NCBI GenBank assembly: GCA_946534585.1
Contig: CAMNCV010000083.1
Coordinates: 1 to 40,850 of the forward strand
Direction: 5' to 3'
DNA from: an uncultured Prevotellaceae bacterium
Lineage (GTDB): Bacteria; Bacteroidota; Bacteroidia; Bacteroidales; Bacteroidaceae
DNA length: 40,850 nt
The notes below the pieces were generated by a model that was not told the origin of the DNA, made no database searches, and worked only from the letters and a program-made list of their open reading frames with translations. How positions within the stretch are numbered: position 1 is the first letter of the stretch; each line of letters begins with the position of its first letter. The position numbers were made by a program, and so were the translations under genes. Of the stretch, positions 9,212-18,619 are shown piece by piece.

Positions 9212-10975
9212 TCAATCCTTTATAGGAGTGAACGTCATTGTATCAAACTGCAACGAGAAACCTGCTTCCGTTGTAGCTGCGCTATCCTTTATCGTGAACT
9301 TAAATTCATGGGTAGAGGTAGAATCAAATTCTATTTCATCATATAATGTAGCGGTATATACACCGGCCAGTGGGTTAGAGAGTGTAGATTTCACTTGAGT
9401 GTATGGTGCTACATACTTCCTGTTATCATTGTCGAAAGTTATCTCAAGCGTACCACCCGTACCTACCTGCTTAGTACGTATCTTTGAGTGTCCCGTCGTA
9501 TATACCACATCAAGCGTCACTTTATATTTTCCCTTGACGATAGTAGGAGTAGTAAGTGTCGCACTACCTGCGTTACCCAAGTTAAACACTACACAATCAT
9601 TATTATTTGCCTGTTTTGCACCACTTTCTATGGCTTTAGCAGTTACCGCAACGACCGTATAATAATCAATATCATCAAAATTACTATTCTTCCTGTCGTT
9701 TGCTACATAATTTTGGAACAAAGTTGTGTTTGTAAGTTTTACCTTCTCCTGTTTTTTCGGAGCTTCTGCCGGCTGATATTCCACACCTGCATCGGTAACC
9801 ACACTCTGTATTTCGTTGTCATCAACAAAATCCCAAACCACCTGTTGCTGTTCCGGTTCCCAAATTGGCATCCATGAATCGATCTGATGCACGTATCCAT
9901 TCAAAGCAAGCACATTTGAGTTAGCTTCGATGAAATGCGCTGGTGTCCCTTCTGCATTGATAGTATATTTCGTGTCCGTTTTGGTATCCGTTGTATCATT
10001 ATACACGGTGAATACAAGATTATCTGCTCCTGTGGACCACATATGAGTAAGGCTATTGCCTTGCAATGCTCCTAAGCCATCTACAGTGACTTTTGTCTTC
10101 AGTATATGATAGCCTACATACGCACGCAGCAGGGAATCTACCGTAATATCAGCATCATCGTTTGACGATGCAAGCTTTGCTTTCAGATCTGCAAGGCTAT
10201 TGATACCGGCGGCTGCAAATGATGCATTTGTAACGCCAATCACTGTAAAGTTATGACGCGTAATGGTCTGCACGCCATCAACTACAGTTGTATCTGCCAA
10301 AGTAGTAAGTGTCTTTTTCCATCCCGTCTCATCAACTGCCGAACACAGAAGCGAGTAGTCACTATTCTGCTTCAATCGGTCATACAACGTCTCTACAAGT
10401 GGAGTCAGAGCTTTTGATAATACATATATTTTACCATTAGAAGCTGACAGACCCATCTCTACTATGCGTCCTTCACTATTGTTGTTGGTAAGCACAGCCT
10501 CTCCGGCTTTGACTGTATCAATCTCAACATTTATATTGTCGCCAGTCAGATTGCTCAACGAGGTTTTCTTCACGAAGTTGTCCGTAGTGATTGAGTCTGC
10601 AATTGTATGATAAAGCACAAAACTTCTCATATAATCAACAGTTTGTTCTGTGACTTTTCCTCCAATACGCTGTTCAAACTCTGCCATAGCGTCATCGTTA
10701 GGAGCCAATGAAGTGAAACTGATACCTGTCGTTGACTGATTCAGGGAATTATACAGTCCAGAAGCTCTCAGGACTTCCACAAATCTCGAAAAGCGTCCAT
10801 CTTCCGCCAGAGTGGTAGAAATCGGATTTCCCTCAGTTACTTTATATGTAGTACCCTCTGCAGGATCAGCACCAAGGTCAAACACATCACCATCACACGA
10901 AGTCATTACTAATGCAGAGAGCAGTAATGAGGCAGAAAGTGAAAAATGAAAAGTTTTATTTATAATTGTTGTCAT
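9212..10975 (-). CDS. Fasciclin (FAS1)-domain surface lipoprotein
   Basis: The 587-residue product has a lipoprotein signal peptide with lipobox LVMTSC (Cys27). Two FAS1 modules are visible: one at about 60-195, with the motif TSLAPNDDAM and an ending around GKIYVLSKALTP, and a second at about 200-365, with FTVIGVTNASF and ending at YVHQIDSW. The last 190 residues form a separate Thr/Val-rich, probably beta-sandwich domain (TLTTPTIVKGKYKVTLDV, ending FDTMTFTPIKD), which may be the ligand-binding part. It lies 49 nt downstream of susD (11025-12578) and 50 nt upstream of the next FAS1 gene, whose layout is similar, suggesting an old duplication. FAS1 identity is confident; a glycan-binding role is inferred only from the operon. 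Confidence 0.85.
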   Translation of the reverse strand: MTTIINKTFHFSLSASLLLSALVMTSCDGDVFDLGADPAEGTTYKVTEGNPISTTLAEDGRFSRFVEVLRASGLYNSLNQSTTGISFTSLAPNDDAMAEFEQRIGGKVTEQTVDYMRSFVLYHTIADSITTDNFVKKTSLSNLTGDNINVEIDTVKAGEAVLTNNNSEGRIVEMGLSASNGKIYVLSKALTPLVETLYDRLKQNSDYSLLCSAVDETGWKKTLTTLADTTVVDGVQTITRHNFTVIGVTNASFAAAGINSLADLKAKLASSNDDADITVDSLLRAYVGYHILKTKVTVDGLGALQGNSLTHMWSTGADNLVFTVYNDTTDTKTDTKYTINAEGTPAHFIEANSNVLALNGYVHQIDSWMPIWEPEQQQVVWDFVDDNEIQSVVTDAGVEYQPAEAPKKQEKVKLTNTTLFQNYVANDRKNSNFDDIDYYTVVAVTAKAIESGAKQANNNDCVVFNLGNAGSATLTTPTIVKGKYKVTLDVVYTTGHSKIRTKQVGTGGTLEITFDNDNRKYVAPYTQVKSTLSNPLAGVYTATLYDEIEFDSTSTHEFKFTIKDSAATTEAGFSLQFDTMTFTPIKD

Positions 10976-11024
10976 AATTATTCTGTTTTAAGTCTCTACA
11001 ACTCACCTCAGTTAATATTTCTGT

Positions 11025-12578
11025 TTAATTCGATGAGTCGTAATAAGGATTCTGCTTAAGTAACTGATTATGCTCTATGTCTGACTGTGGCAAGGGGAGA
11101 TACCATGCGTTATCATCGGTCAGTACTGACTTAATATAGTCGGCATTAGTTGTCTGGTTACCGATGATTATCATGTTAAGTGCATCATCACGATACTTTT
11201 TGTTATTGATGCGCGAATACCACAATACATCATACCAACGCTTAGCTTCTGCAATAAACTCCATATCCTTTTGATTAAGGATTTCCTCAAGCATCACCTG
11301 GACGTCCATCTGCGAAGCCTCATCCATGTCAATAGGATTCAGTCCTGCACGCACACGTACCTTATTAACGAGTGTAGCAGCCTCTGTCATGTTACCTGTC
11401 ATAGCTTCTGCCTGTGCTTTCATAAGGATAATTTCAGCTACACGATAGATGATGAAGTTTGCATTCTTAACAGAACGCACATTGCCTACGTCATCACCGT
11501 TATACTTCCATATTACAAATGATGAGTTCGTCTTTTTGTACGTAGCACCGAGCATACGACCAACGACACTTTCGTCTGTAACAGCCGAAATACCATTGTT
11601 AGCAGCTACCTCAGCCGTTTCCGCCTCTACTTTTTCGCGCGCAACGGTTGTCAGGCGAAGTGTACCCTCCGAAGATTCAGGAAACAGACTGGAAAAATTG
11701 TTAGCTATGCTCGGATTAAGAGCAGAGCTCCATGTTATCTCAAATATGCCCTCATTAGAGCCACCGGGATAGAACAACGTGTACCAATCGTTACCATTGC
11801 TGAGGAAAACGGGGCGGAAAGCATCAGTAGCATTGAGTATCATATCGCAGTACTCCTTACACGTCTCATAATCTTCACTCCACAGACACACGTCAGCCAT
11901 CAAAGCATATAATGCCCATTTCGTAACGCGTCCTTTTGTTTCCCAGTCAACCGAATATACGCCACGTGCTGCACCCGTAGCCAACGCAGTCTTACAATCC
12001 TCCTTTATTTGCGTGATAATGGTATCTTCTGAACTCTTTGCTATGTTGAAGTCGTGACTATCATCAACATAAGGAACCGTAACCAGTGGTACGTCTCTGA
12101 AATTCTTCACGAGTATAAGATAACTATACGCACGCAAGAAGTATGCTTCAGCCAGATGAGCATTAAGCACAGAAGTATAGTACGTGTCATCTTTAGCCTG
12201 CACACCTGGTGCATAGTATATTACGGAGTTAGCATAAGATATTACCTTATATAAATCCTGATAACTGCATAAGGAGTTTTCCGGGCGTACGGTAAAGTCT
12301 TGAATCTTAGTTTCATTAGAACTGAGAGAATAAAGAGTACCGCCACGCAGTTCTCCCCACTTAATCAGTGTAGGAACAGCTGTACGCAGGTAGTAGTAGC
12401 CCGACATCAGCACGGCCTCTACTTCTTCCTTTGATTTCCAGTAGTCATCGGTCACCTGTGCGTTGGTTGGCTTCACGTCAATCCAATCGTTACATGATGT
12501 CATCACCGTAGTCAATAGCAACAGTGAGACAAGGAGTGAAAAATGAGTTTTAAATATATTTTTTATCATAGTTCTCAT
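11025..12578 (-). CDS. SusD/RagB-like outer-membrane lipoprotein
   Basis: The 517-residue product has a lipoprotein signal peptide (lipobox VMTSC, Cys29) followed by the standard SusD start (DWIDVKPTNAQVTDDYWKS), the helical TPR-like fold with HLAEAYFLRAYSYLILVKNF, and the usual C-terminal region (FIAEAKRWYDVLWY). Length is normal for the family. It forms the lid of the SusC channel encoded 4 nt upstream (12583-15843), so the two are translationally linked. The ATG at 12578 was chosen; another ATG three codons later would also work. Identity of the family is certain; the ligand is not known, though the neighbouring GH105 gene suggests pectic oligosaccharides. Confidence 0.94.
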   Translation of the reverse strand: MRTMIKNIFKTHFSLLVSLLLLTTVMTSCNDWIDVKPTNAQVTDDYWKSKEEVEAVLMSGYYYLRTAVPTLIKWGELRGGTLYSLSSNETKIQDFTVRPENSLCSYQDLYKVISYANSVIYYAPGVQAKDDTYYTSVLNAHLAEAYFLRAYSYLILVKNFRDVPLVTVPYVDDSHDFNIAKSSEDTIITQIKEDCKTALATGAARGVYSVDWETKGRVTKWALYALMADVCLWSEDYETCKEYCDMILNATDAFRPVFLSNGNDWYTLFYPGGSNEGIFEITWSSALNPSIANNFSSLFPESSEGTLRLTTVAREKVEAETAEVAANNGISAVTDESVVGRMLGATYKKTNSSFVIWKYNGDDVGNVRSVKNANFIIYRVAEIILMKAQAEAMTGNMTEAATLVNKVRVRAGLNPIDMDEASQMDVQVMLEEILNQKDMEFIAEAKRWYDVLWYSRINNKKYRDDALNMIIIGNQTTNADYIKSVLTDDNAWYLPLPQSDIEHNQLLKQNPYYDSSN

Positions 12579-12582
12579 AAGT

Positions 12583-15500
12583 TTAGAAGTTCACTGTAAG
12601 ACCGAACACATATCTCTTTGTTATAGGTGTCGTAGATTTATCCATCACGAGATTTGTTGCCGATGGCATACCTACCTCAGGGTCCTGTCCGGAGTATCCT
12701 GTGAAGGTGAATAAATCATATCCTGTTGCGAATACTGTACAACGAGACAGACCCATATTTAACTTCTGCAACAGTTTCTTCGGCACATTATAGCTTAGTG
12801 TCAGAGTCTTCAGACGTACGTATGTTGCATCCTCCACGAAACGGTCAGAGCCGAGGTAGTTATATCCCATGCCGTAGAGCGCACGCGGTATTTCTGTCTG
12901 GTCACCCTCTGAGCGCCAGCGGTTGAGCACAGCGGTAGATTGGTTACTCTTACCATACATATTCTCAAGGTTCATACGTGCCTGATTGATGACCTTCTGA
13001 CCGAGACGACCATAGAAAAGCGTAGTGAGCGTAAGGTCCTTCCACTTCACCGTGAAGCCACCGCCGAAGATGAGTTTCGGGTTAGCGTTACCCAGATAAA
13101 CGATGTCCTTCTCATTGATTACGCCATCACCATTCACATCCTCGTACTTTGCATCGCCTGGATATACACGCTCTGCACCATTGCGCATGGTAATAGCCTT
13201 ACCTTGATAGTCATACATTATGTTTCCGTCCACGTCACGGGCATAAGTATCCTCTGTGTTTTGATATACTCCAAGGTAGTGATAGCCATAGAAAGCACCT
13301 ACCGGCTGACCGAGTTCTATGCGCTTTGCATAGTTACCATTACCGAAGGTGTAATTCTCCTGCACATAAGTAGATGGCAATTCCTCTACCTTATTTATAT
13401 TACGAGAGCAGTTGGCATTTACCCTGATTGACCATACCTTATTCTTGAATACGTCGTAATCGAATCGAAGCTCAAAACCTTTGTTACTTAACTTACCAGA
13501 GTTTATCCACGCCACCTTACTGTCTTTTGAGCCTACAGTATATGGTATATAGGTGTTTTTCAGCAACAAGTCGGTTGTCACTTTATCATAGTAGTCGAAA
13601 GTGATATTGAGTTTATCGAACAGTCGCAAGTCTATACCGAAGTCCCATTCGCGTGTTGTCTCCCACTTCAGGTTGTCAAGCTGTATGCGTGTAGGGTATA
13701 TGGCAGAGTTGTCAACATACAGTCCGAGGCTTTCGTATGCGCCGTAGTAGTCGGCTGCACCTGACGGAGCCTTGCCGGTCCATCCCATACCCAAACGCAA
13801 CTTACCTTCCGTAAACCACTTTTTCATCTCATCGGTGATGAAATGCTCGCGGTTGATGTTCCATGCGAAGCCAAATGCCGGATATGCTCCGAAGCGGTTG
13901 TTCTTACCCATAGCAGAGTTGCCTTCGTAGTTAATTGTTCCTTTGAGTACATAACGGTTATCAAAGGTATATACAGCTTGTCCGATGAAAGACACTGAGC
14001 GTCGCTCTGAATCGCCCGAACCGAAACTTGAAACAGTACTACCAGTGACAGGGTCAGACAAATTCGGTGAAGCATTGCCATAGGTAGTATTTGTAATACT
14101 GGTACTTTGCGATTGTGACGTGCGCATCACTGCCGTAGCAGTCAGATTATGCAAATCAGCAAACGTGTTAGCATATATGAACTTCAACTCAGACTGCAAT
14201 GAATAAGAGTCTGACGTTGCGTCAGTAGCATTATTTGCAAACGAGCTATTCCACAGCACTCCCGTAGCTTCCTGCGGCAGGAATTTCTTATTCTTGTTAG
14301 TACGCATGTTGAGTGATACCCAACCATTAAATCTAAGATGGAACGGGAAGTCATAATCTACAGTGATAGTCATTTTCTCCTCACGCAGGTTGGTCTTATT
14401 GAAACCAAGTTCAGCCATTGCCAGAGGGTTGTAGTTGACTTTTCCATTGAACGTGCCTTGATAATCATCCTCATTGACAAAATAGCGATTTGTAGGCAGC
14501 CCTGTTGCATCGTCTATCCAATAAGGTGACAGATTAGGCATCTTTGACTGAGCCACAGAACGTACGTTGTCAAGCACGTTACCATCTTTCTTCGTATTGG
14601 TGAAGTTGAAATCTGTATGTACGCGCAGGCGGTCAGAGAAGTTATACGTCACTTTCAACTGAGTGGAGAGGCGAGACATTCCCGTACCGCGCGTGGTACC
14701 CTGCTCGTCATAGTATCCCAGCGAGAAGCGGTAGCGTGCCTTTTCGCCACCACCTGACATAGAGAAGTTATTATCGGATATAATGGCGTTCTGCTTTACC
14801 GTCTCAAGCCAATCGGTATTACAGTTGTACTCATCGTAATACTTATAGTTGGGATTATAGTTGATTTCGTCAGCATTGAACAATTGGTCCATCTCAGCGC
14901 TGGCCGACGTTACGCCTTTGGCATTAGCCGTATTCCACAGGGCATCCTGCATAAGCGCGGTGTACTGTGTTCCGTTGAGCAAAGGAATAGACGATGGCTC
15001 TTGCTTTATTGTCCATTTAGTAGAGAACGAGAATTGCGTCTTTCCCGTAGTACCTTTCTTTGTATTGATGACAATGACACCATTTGAACCCTTACCACCA
15101 TATATGGCAGTGGCTGATGCATCTTTCAATACATCGATTGACTCTATGTTTGAAGGTGCTATGTTGAGCAAAGCTCCGAAGTCTTCTTCGTTAGCCGTAG
15201 CAAATTCAAACTCGTCGGTATCTACATCATAGGGTACTCCATCAACAACGATAAGCGGCTGCGAGTCACCATTCAGCGTGTTGGTACCACGAATCTGCAT
15301 CGTATTTTTTGCTCCCGGGTCACCACCCATGGTGATATCGAGACCAGCTATCTGTCCCTGCAGGGCATCCTCTACGGTGCTGATTGGGGTCGTTTCTACG
15401 ATTTCAGACAGATGTATAGACTCTATTGAGCCCGTCTGCTCCAACTTCGACAATCCCATGCCGTCGCGACGACTACCTGATACCACAACCTCCTTAAGTT

Positions 15501-15843
15501 GCTTCTTGTCATCATCGCTCAGTACTACATCGACACGTTTCTGTCCTGCATATTTCACCCTGAAGGTTTTCATACCTATGTATGAAACCTGTAATGTAAG
15601 ACCCTTTGCGTCTTCAGGCACCTGCAAACTGAAATTACCATCCATATCGGTAATGGTACCCTTTACATTTCGGTTCTGCGAGTTGACCAACACCACGTTT
15701 GCACCGATGATAGGCTCCTTAAACATGTCATCTGTCACCGTACCCAGGATAACCTCCTGCGCCGCAGTAGTCAAAATGCTCACGATGAGGGCAAGCGTAG
15801 TCAGCGCCAGTCGCTTCACCTTATATATATATATATTATTCAT
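12583..15843 (-). CDS. SusC/RagA-like TonB-dependent outer-membrane transporter
   Basis: The 1086-residue product has a signal peptide (cleavage near TTAAQ-E, residue 29), a carboxypeptidase-regulatory-like domain (about 32-108, GTVTDDMFKEPIIGANV), a TonB-box-like EVVVSGSR at about 118, a plug domain (about 130-265) with MQIRGTNTLNG, PLIVVDGVPYD and VLKDASATAIYG, and a beta-barrel ending in YVFGLTVNF. It should work with the SusD encoded immediately downstream. The first codons contain seven consecutive TA dinucleotides at 15822-15835, coding for alternating Ile and Tyr. It starts 21 nt after the upstream FAS1 gene, with which it is probably cotranscribed. Substrate not visible in the sequence. 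Confidence 0.95.
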   Translation of the reverse strand: MNNIYIYKVKRLALTTLALIVSILTTAAQEVILGTVTDDMFKEPIIGANVVLVNSQNRNVKGTITDMDGNFSLQVPEDAKGLTLQVSYIGMKTFRVKYAGQKRVDVVLSDDDKKQLKEVVVSGSRRDGMGLSKLEQTGSIESIHLSEIVETTPISTVEDALQGQIAGLDITMGGDPGAKNTMQIRGTNTLNGDSQPLIVVDGVPYDVDTDEFEFATANEEDFGALLNIAPSNIESIDVLKDASATAIYGGKGSNGVIVINTKKGTTGKTQFSFSTKWTIKQEPSSIPLLNGTQYTALMQDALWNTANAKGVTSASAEMDQLFNADEINYNPNYKYYDEYNCNTDWLETVKQNAIISDNNFSMSGGGEKARYRFSLGYYDEQGTTRGTGMSRLSTQLKVTYNFSDRLRVHTDFNFTNTKKDGNVLDNVRSVAQSKMPNLSPYWIDDATGLPTNRYFVNEDDYQGTFNGKVNYNPLAMAELGFNKTNLREEKMTITVDYDFPFHLRFNGWVSLNMRTNKNKKFLPQEATGVLWNSSFANNATDATSDSYSLQSELKFIYANTFADLHNLTATAVMRTSQSQSTSITNTTYGNASPNLSDPVTGSTVSSFGSGDSERRSVSFIGQAVYTFDNRYVLKGTINYEGNSAMGKNNRFGAYPAFGFAWNINREHFITDEMKKWFTEGKLRLGMGWTGKAPSGAADYYGAYESLGLYVDNSAIYPTRIQLDNLKWETTREWDFGIDLRLFDKLNITFDYYDKVTTDLLLKNTYIPYTVGSKDSKVAWINSGKLSNKGFELRFDYDVFKNKVWSIRVNANCSRNINKVEELPSTYVQENYTFGNGNYAKRIELGQPVGAFYGYHYLGVYQNTEDTYARDVDGNIMYDYQGKAITMRNGAERVYPGDAKYEDVNGDGVINEKDIVYLGNANPKLIFGGGFTVKWKDLTLTTLFYGRLGQKVINQARMNLENMYGKSNQSTAVLNRWRSEGDQTEIPRALYGMGYNYLGSDRFVEDATYVRLKTLTLSYNVPKKLLQKLNMGLSRCTVFATGYDLFTFTGYSGQDPEVGMPSATNLVMDKSTTPITKRYVFGLTVNF

Positions 15844-15864
15844 TATCTTTGAAAATAATAGGTA

Positions 15865-18180
15865 TTACTTAATCAATTCATCTACGAAATGCAGGCAGGC
15901 ATCATAGTATGCAAAAGGGAAGTAAGAATACTTACTTGTCACCTTTACATTTTGACCATCGTTAAGCCTTACGCTGAGCGTTGAACCTTCATCGTTGATG
16001 TATAGTGTAGTGAGGTCATTATTGACGAACTTTCCTTTGCATGAAGACCCTGGGAAGGGGTAGTCAGAAATCTGATTCTTGTCCGTTGATATACAGCAGG
16101 AGCGCAACCAGTTGGCAAGCAGCGCCTTATTAGCAGTCGTCAACGTACCCTTTATACTTCCATCAGCATTCAGCGAGAGTTTCTCACAACCGGGAATTTC
16201 GTTCAGATGCTCTTTTACCACCTCGTTTGTCGGTGCGAAGATGACGTATCTCAAATTGTCGCTATCGCTATCGCCACCTAAATTCACATGCGAACCAGTG
16301 ATTAGACCTGCCAACTTCAGCAGTTGGGCATAGTAGTAGTATTCCAGGTTTACATCGTTGCCTTTTGAAAGTTTTGAAAGCAGTCCGTCACCCGTTTGCG
16401 CCCAGAACACGGAAGGAGCGTCATAGGTGTAAGCCTTTCCGTTTGACCATGCAGTGCCATCGGCGGGCTTCAGTTCATGGAAGCCGAAGAATGGGTCATC
16501 TACATGCATAGCGTCAATCTCAAGTTGGTTGTTGAAGATGGCATTGGTAGTAATACGACCGTCGCTTACATACCAGTAGTTAAACGGCACACTGGTATTT
16601 ACTACGGCGGTTCCACTCTCCGGCAGTTCGCTTACGGCATCAGCAGTGTGCATGTTGACGATAGCGAGTTTGATGCCGTTGCCCATTTCCACGAACTGAT
16701 TGGCCTCATCGCTCCATGCCTGCAACTGTTTCGTATTGCCCATAGTCTCAAGGCGCATTACGGGTTCAGAATTGCGGAATTGCTTGTTTGAAGGTATGAG
16801 TTTCACAAACGTGCTGTTTTCTGCCGCAAGCGACGACACGAGATTTGAGCCATCAAGGCAATAGAGGTAGTATCTGTATGTAGTATCTCTGAACGCAGGG
16901 GCTGCCACTGACGAGAAAATGGCAGGAGCAGTCAGGTCGTCGATACCGTAAAGCACACCGTTACAGCAGATGCGTCGGCGGTTCTGCGAAATTGTATTCA
17001 TATCTACATTGATTGGCGTGCCATATACTGTCTCCACCTTGCCTTTTTCTATTTCCTCAGGGAAAACGAGGAAATCGCTCTTAGCAAACATCTGCATCAC
17101 GAAGTACTGCTTTATAAGTGGATCGAGTTCTGCCATTGACCCATATCCTTGGTTCTTATTCCAGTACGTCTGGAAGAATTTGTCAAGGGCATCATTTGTC
17201 GGTGCGAACACGTTGTAGCCAGCCTTCTCGAGCTGGTCCATCATCAAGTAGGCATTGGATTTTGTTGCCACAGGCCACTCACAGGCGATGGATGGCAGGC
17301 TGCCATGCGTGCGCACGTAAACGTTACGTCCGAGTGCGTCAGTGACATCCGTGCGTGCCACCTCATAGGTCATGTAATTGTCATATATATCAAGAAACTG
17401 CGAATAGTCGCTATTATTGCGCAGTTCGTCATATATGGTATTCAAAGGTTCGATGACACGGTCAACCTTATACAGGTAGCCGTTATCAGTTATGAGATTA
17501 TCGGTATTGTTGACCTTGGCGTTGGCAATATTGAAACCGTCGCCAGAATTCTCCTTTCCGTACCATGTAGTACTTGGGTAGAAATAGTTATAGTTGGCTG
17601 CAGCGTCAATGCCTTTCGTCTCAAAGAGTTTCGTAGAAAACACAGGTAGAAATCTCTCATCGTGATATACTTCCTGCTCCACGCCATCAATGGTTACTTT
17701 TTCTATAGCGTCCTGACTGTGCGTGCGATGCTTATAGTAGTAACCCGCATACACTGCCTTCTGTTCCTCTGTGGCACCATCGCCCTCGGCAGGACGGAAA
17801 TTGACCATCTTGTCCCAATCGAAAGCATAATACATGAGGTGCATACCTATGAGGTTGCGTGTGTAATCAGGCTCAGCTTTGTACATCTCGTCAATAGAGC
17901 TGTAGCCCTTACTGCTGAGGAATGAAGAAAAGGCATTGTCATCGGGCGCAGCCACTGTTACCAGGCTTTTGCCGTTGACGATACCTTCGTTGCCCGTAAG
18001 CTGTAGTCCACGGAGGAATGTAGTATATACTCCCTCACCCTGCATCATCTCATAGGCATTACCCTTGGCCCACGATGGCAATTTGTAGTGGTCATCGTCA
18101 GCCAAATCACTACACGACGAAACCATCACCATTGTCAACAGTGATAGCACAAGGCCTTTGAATTTAGTCTTGCTTTGCAT
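15865..18180 (-). CDS. Multi-domain fasciclin (FAS1) surface lipoprotein, first gene of the PUL
   Basis: The 771-residue product has a lipoprotein signal peptide (lipobox VMVSSC, Cys23). Four FAS1-type modules can be recognised from their H1-like motifs: VTVAAPDDNAFSSFL at about 73, YNVFAPTNDALDKFF at about 319, a degenerate FVKLIPSNKQF near 455, and YVIFAPTNEVVKEHL near 645. Module ends are marked by GYLYKVDRVIEP, GVLYGIDDL and the C-terminal ACLHFVDELIK. Unlike the two downstream FAS1 proteins it ends in a FAS1 module. It is the promoter-proximal gene of the operon, with a good promoter at 18215-18245, and sits 21 nt before susC. A role in binding substrate or organising the surface complex is inferred. 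Confidence 0.88.
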   Translation of the reverse strand: MQSKTKFKGLVLSLLTMVMVSSCSDLADDDHYKLPSWAKGNAYEMMQGEGVYTTFLRGLQLTGNEGIVNGKSLVTVAAPDDNAFSSFLSSKGYSSIDEMYKAEPDYTRNLIGMHLMYYAFDWDKMVNFRPAEGDGATEEQKAVYAGYYYKHRTHSQDAIEKVTIDGVEQEVYHDERFLPVFSTKLFETKGIDAAANYNYFYPSTTWYGKENSGDGFNIANAKVNNTDNLITDNGYLYKVDRVIEPLNTIYDELRNNSDYSQFLDIYDNYMTYEVARTDVTDALGRNVYVRTHGSLPSIACEWPVATKSNAYLMMDQLEKAGYNVFAPTNDALDKFFQTYWNKNQGYGSMAELDPLIKQYFVMQMFAKSDFLVFPEEIEKGKVETVYGTPINVDMNTISQNRRRICCNGVLYGIDDLTAPAIFSSVAAPAFRDTTYRYYLYCLDGSNLVSSLAAENSTFVKLIPSNKQFRNSEPVMRLETMGNTKQLQAWSDEANQFVEMGNGIKLAIVNMHTADAVSELPESGTAVVNTSVPFNYWYVSDGRITTNAIFNNQLEIDAMHVDDPFFGFHELKPADGTAWSNGKAYTYDAPSVFWAQTGDGLLSKLSKGNDVNLEYYYYAQLLKLAGLITGSHVNLGGDSDSDNLRYVIFAPTNEVVKEHLNEIPGCEKLSLNADGSIKGTLTTANKALLANWLRSCCISTDKNQISDYPFPGSSCKGKFVNNDLTTLYINDEGSTLSVRLNDGQNVKVTSKYSYFPFAYYDACLHFVDELIK

Positions 18181-18214
18181 TGCTTAGTTTAATTAATAAT
18201 TTGTTAATTTGTCA

Positions 18215-18245
18215 CAAAATTACAAAAAAAAAACCGGCTTTGCAA
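18215..18245 (-). promoter_or_regulatory. Promoter of the FAS1-SusCD operon
   Basis: On the minus strand, TTGC (18242-18245) and TAATTTTG (18215-18222) are separated by 19 bp, which fits the Bacteroidota -33/-7 arrangement. Transcription would start near 18208, giving a short leader of about 30 nt before the ATG at 18180. A run of ten T lies inside the spacer. Confidence 0.65.
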
Positions 18246-18308
18246 GCATTAGTTGAAGTTTTGTTTTTTTTCCCCCCATTTTGTGCGCTTTTTTGATAGT
18301 TTTTTCAC

Positions 18309-18347
18309 AAAAAAGGGTTTCGCTATATTCACATACGGCGAAACCCT
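18309..18347 (-). terminator. Intrinsic terminator (hairpin plus T-run)
   Basis: Perfect 10-bp arms, AGGGTTTCGC (18314-18323) and GCGAAACCCT (18338-18347), enclose a 14-nt loop. On the minus strand the stem is followed by six T residues. It would stop read-through from GH105, or end a short transcript begun at the TACCTTTG promoter, before the operon promoter. Confidence 0.75.
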
Positions 18348-18448
18348 ATTCCTATATCTTATAACGATAGGACTTAATTTTCTTAATAACTAACCATTTT
18401 TTACGTTTGCAATATAAAAAAGAAATACTTTTACCCCTTTATTGATTG

Positions 18449-18456
18449 CAAAGGTA
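18449..18456 (-). promoter_or_regulatory. Promoter -7 element upstream of the hairpin
   Basis: TACCTTTG followed by CAATC on the minus strand matches the common Bacteroidota -7 element very well, but no TTG is seen at the -33 distance. Transcription would start near 18441 and run about 130 nt to the hairpin at 18309-18347. This could be a small RNA or an attenuated leader. Confidence 0.4.
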
Positions 18457-18619
18457 ATTGGTTATTTTCTAATCGGGGTGTATTTTTTTTCCATTATCAG
18501 GTACTCTGCTCCTGATTGCGAAAAAGATTTTATTTTCCCCCCTCTGTCGTCTTTTTTCTCCCTGTCTGCGTTTTCCCGACGAAAAATCATACCTGCTTTT
18601 TGTACGAGACGAACCACCA

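Larger units (their letters stand above)
18181..18619. other. 439-nt non-coding region between GH105 and the FAS1-SusCD operon
   Basis: This A/T-rich stretch has no credible gene. On the minus strand it holds, in transcription order, a promoter-like TACCTTTG (18449-18456), a hairpin followed by a T-run (18309-18347), and the promoter of the operon (18215-18245), with about 35 nt of leader before the first FAS1 start. A plus-strand TACGTTTG at 18402-18409 also fits the -7 pattern but has no -33 element and no gene to serve. The part next to GH105 (18480-18619) shows homopolymer runs but no clear terminator. Confidence 0.7.

Noticed and set aside
15278..15907. 209-codon plus-strand open frame opposite susC
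   Set aside because: It is fully antisense to a well-supported SusC gene, has no promoter or recognisable domain, and its composition mirrors the opposite strand.
18402..18409. Plus-strand TACGTTTG as a promoter
   Set aside because: No -33 element and no plus-strand gene follows for over 2 kb.
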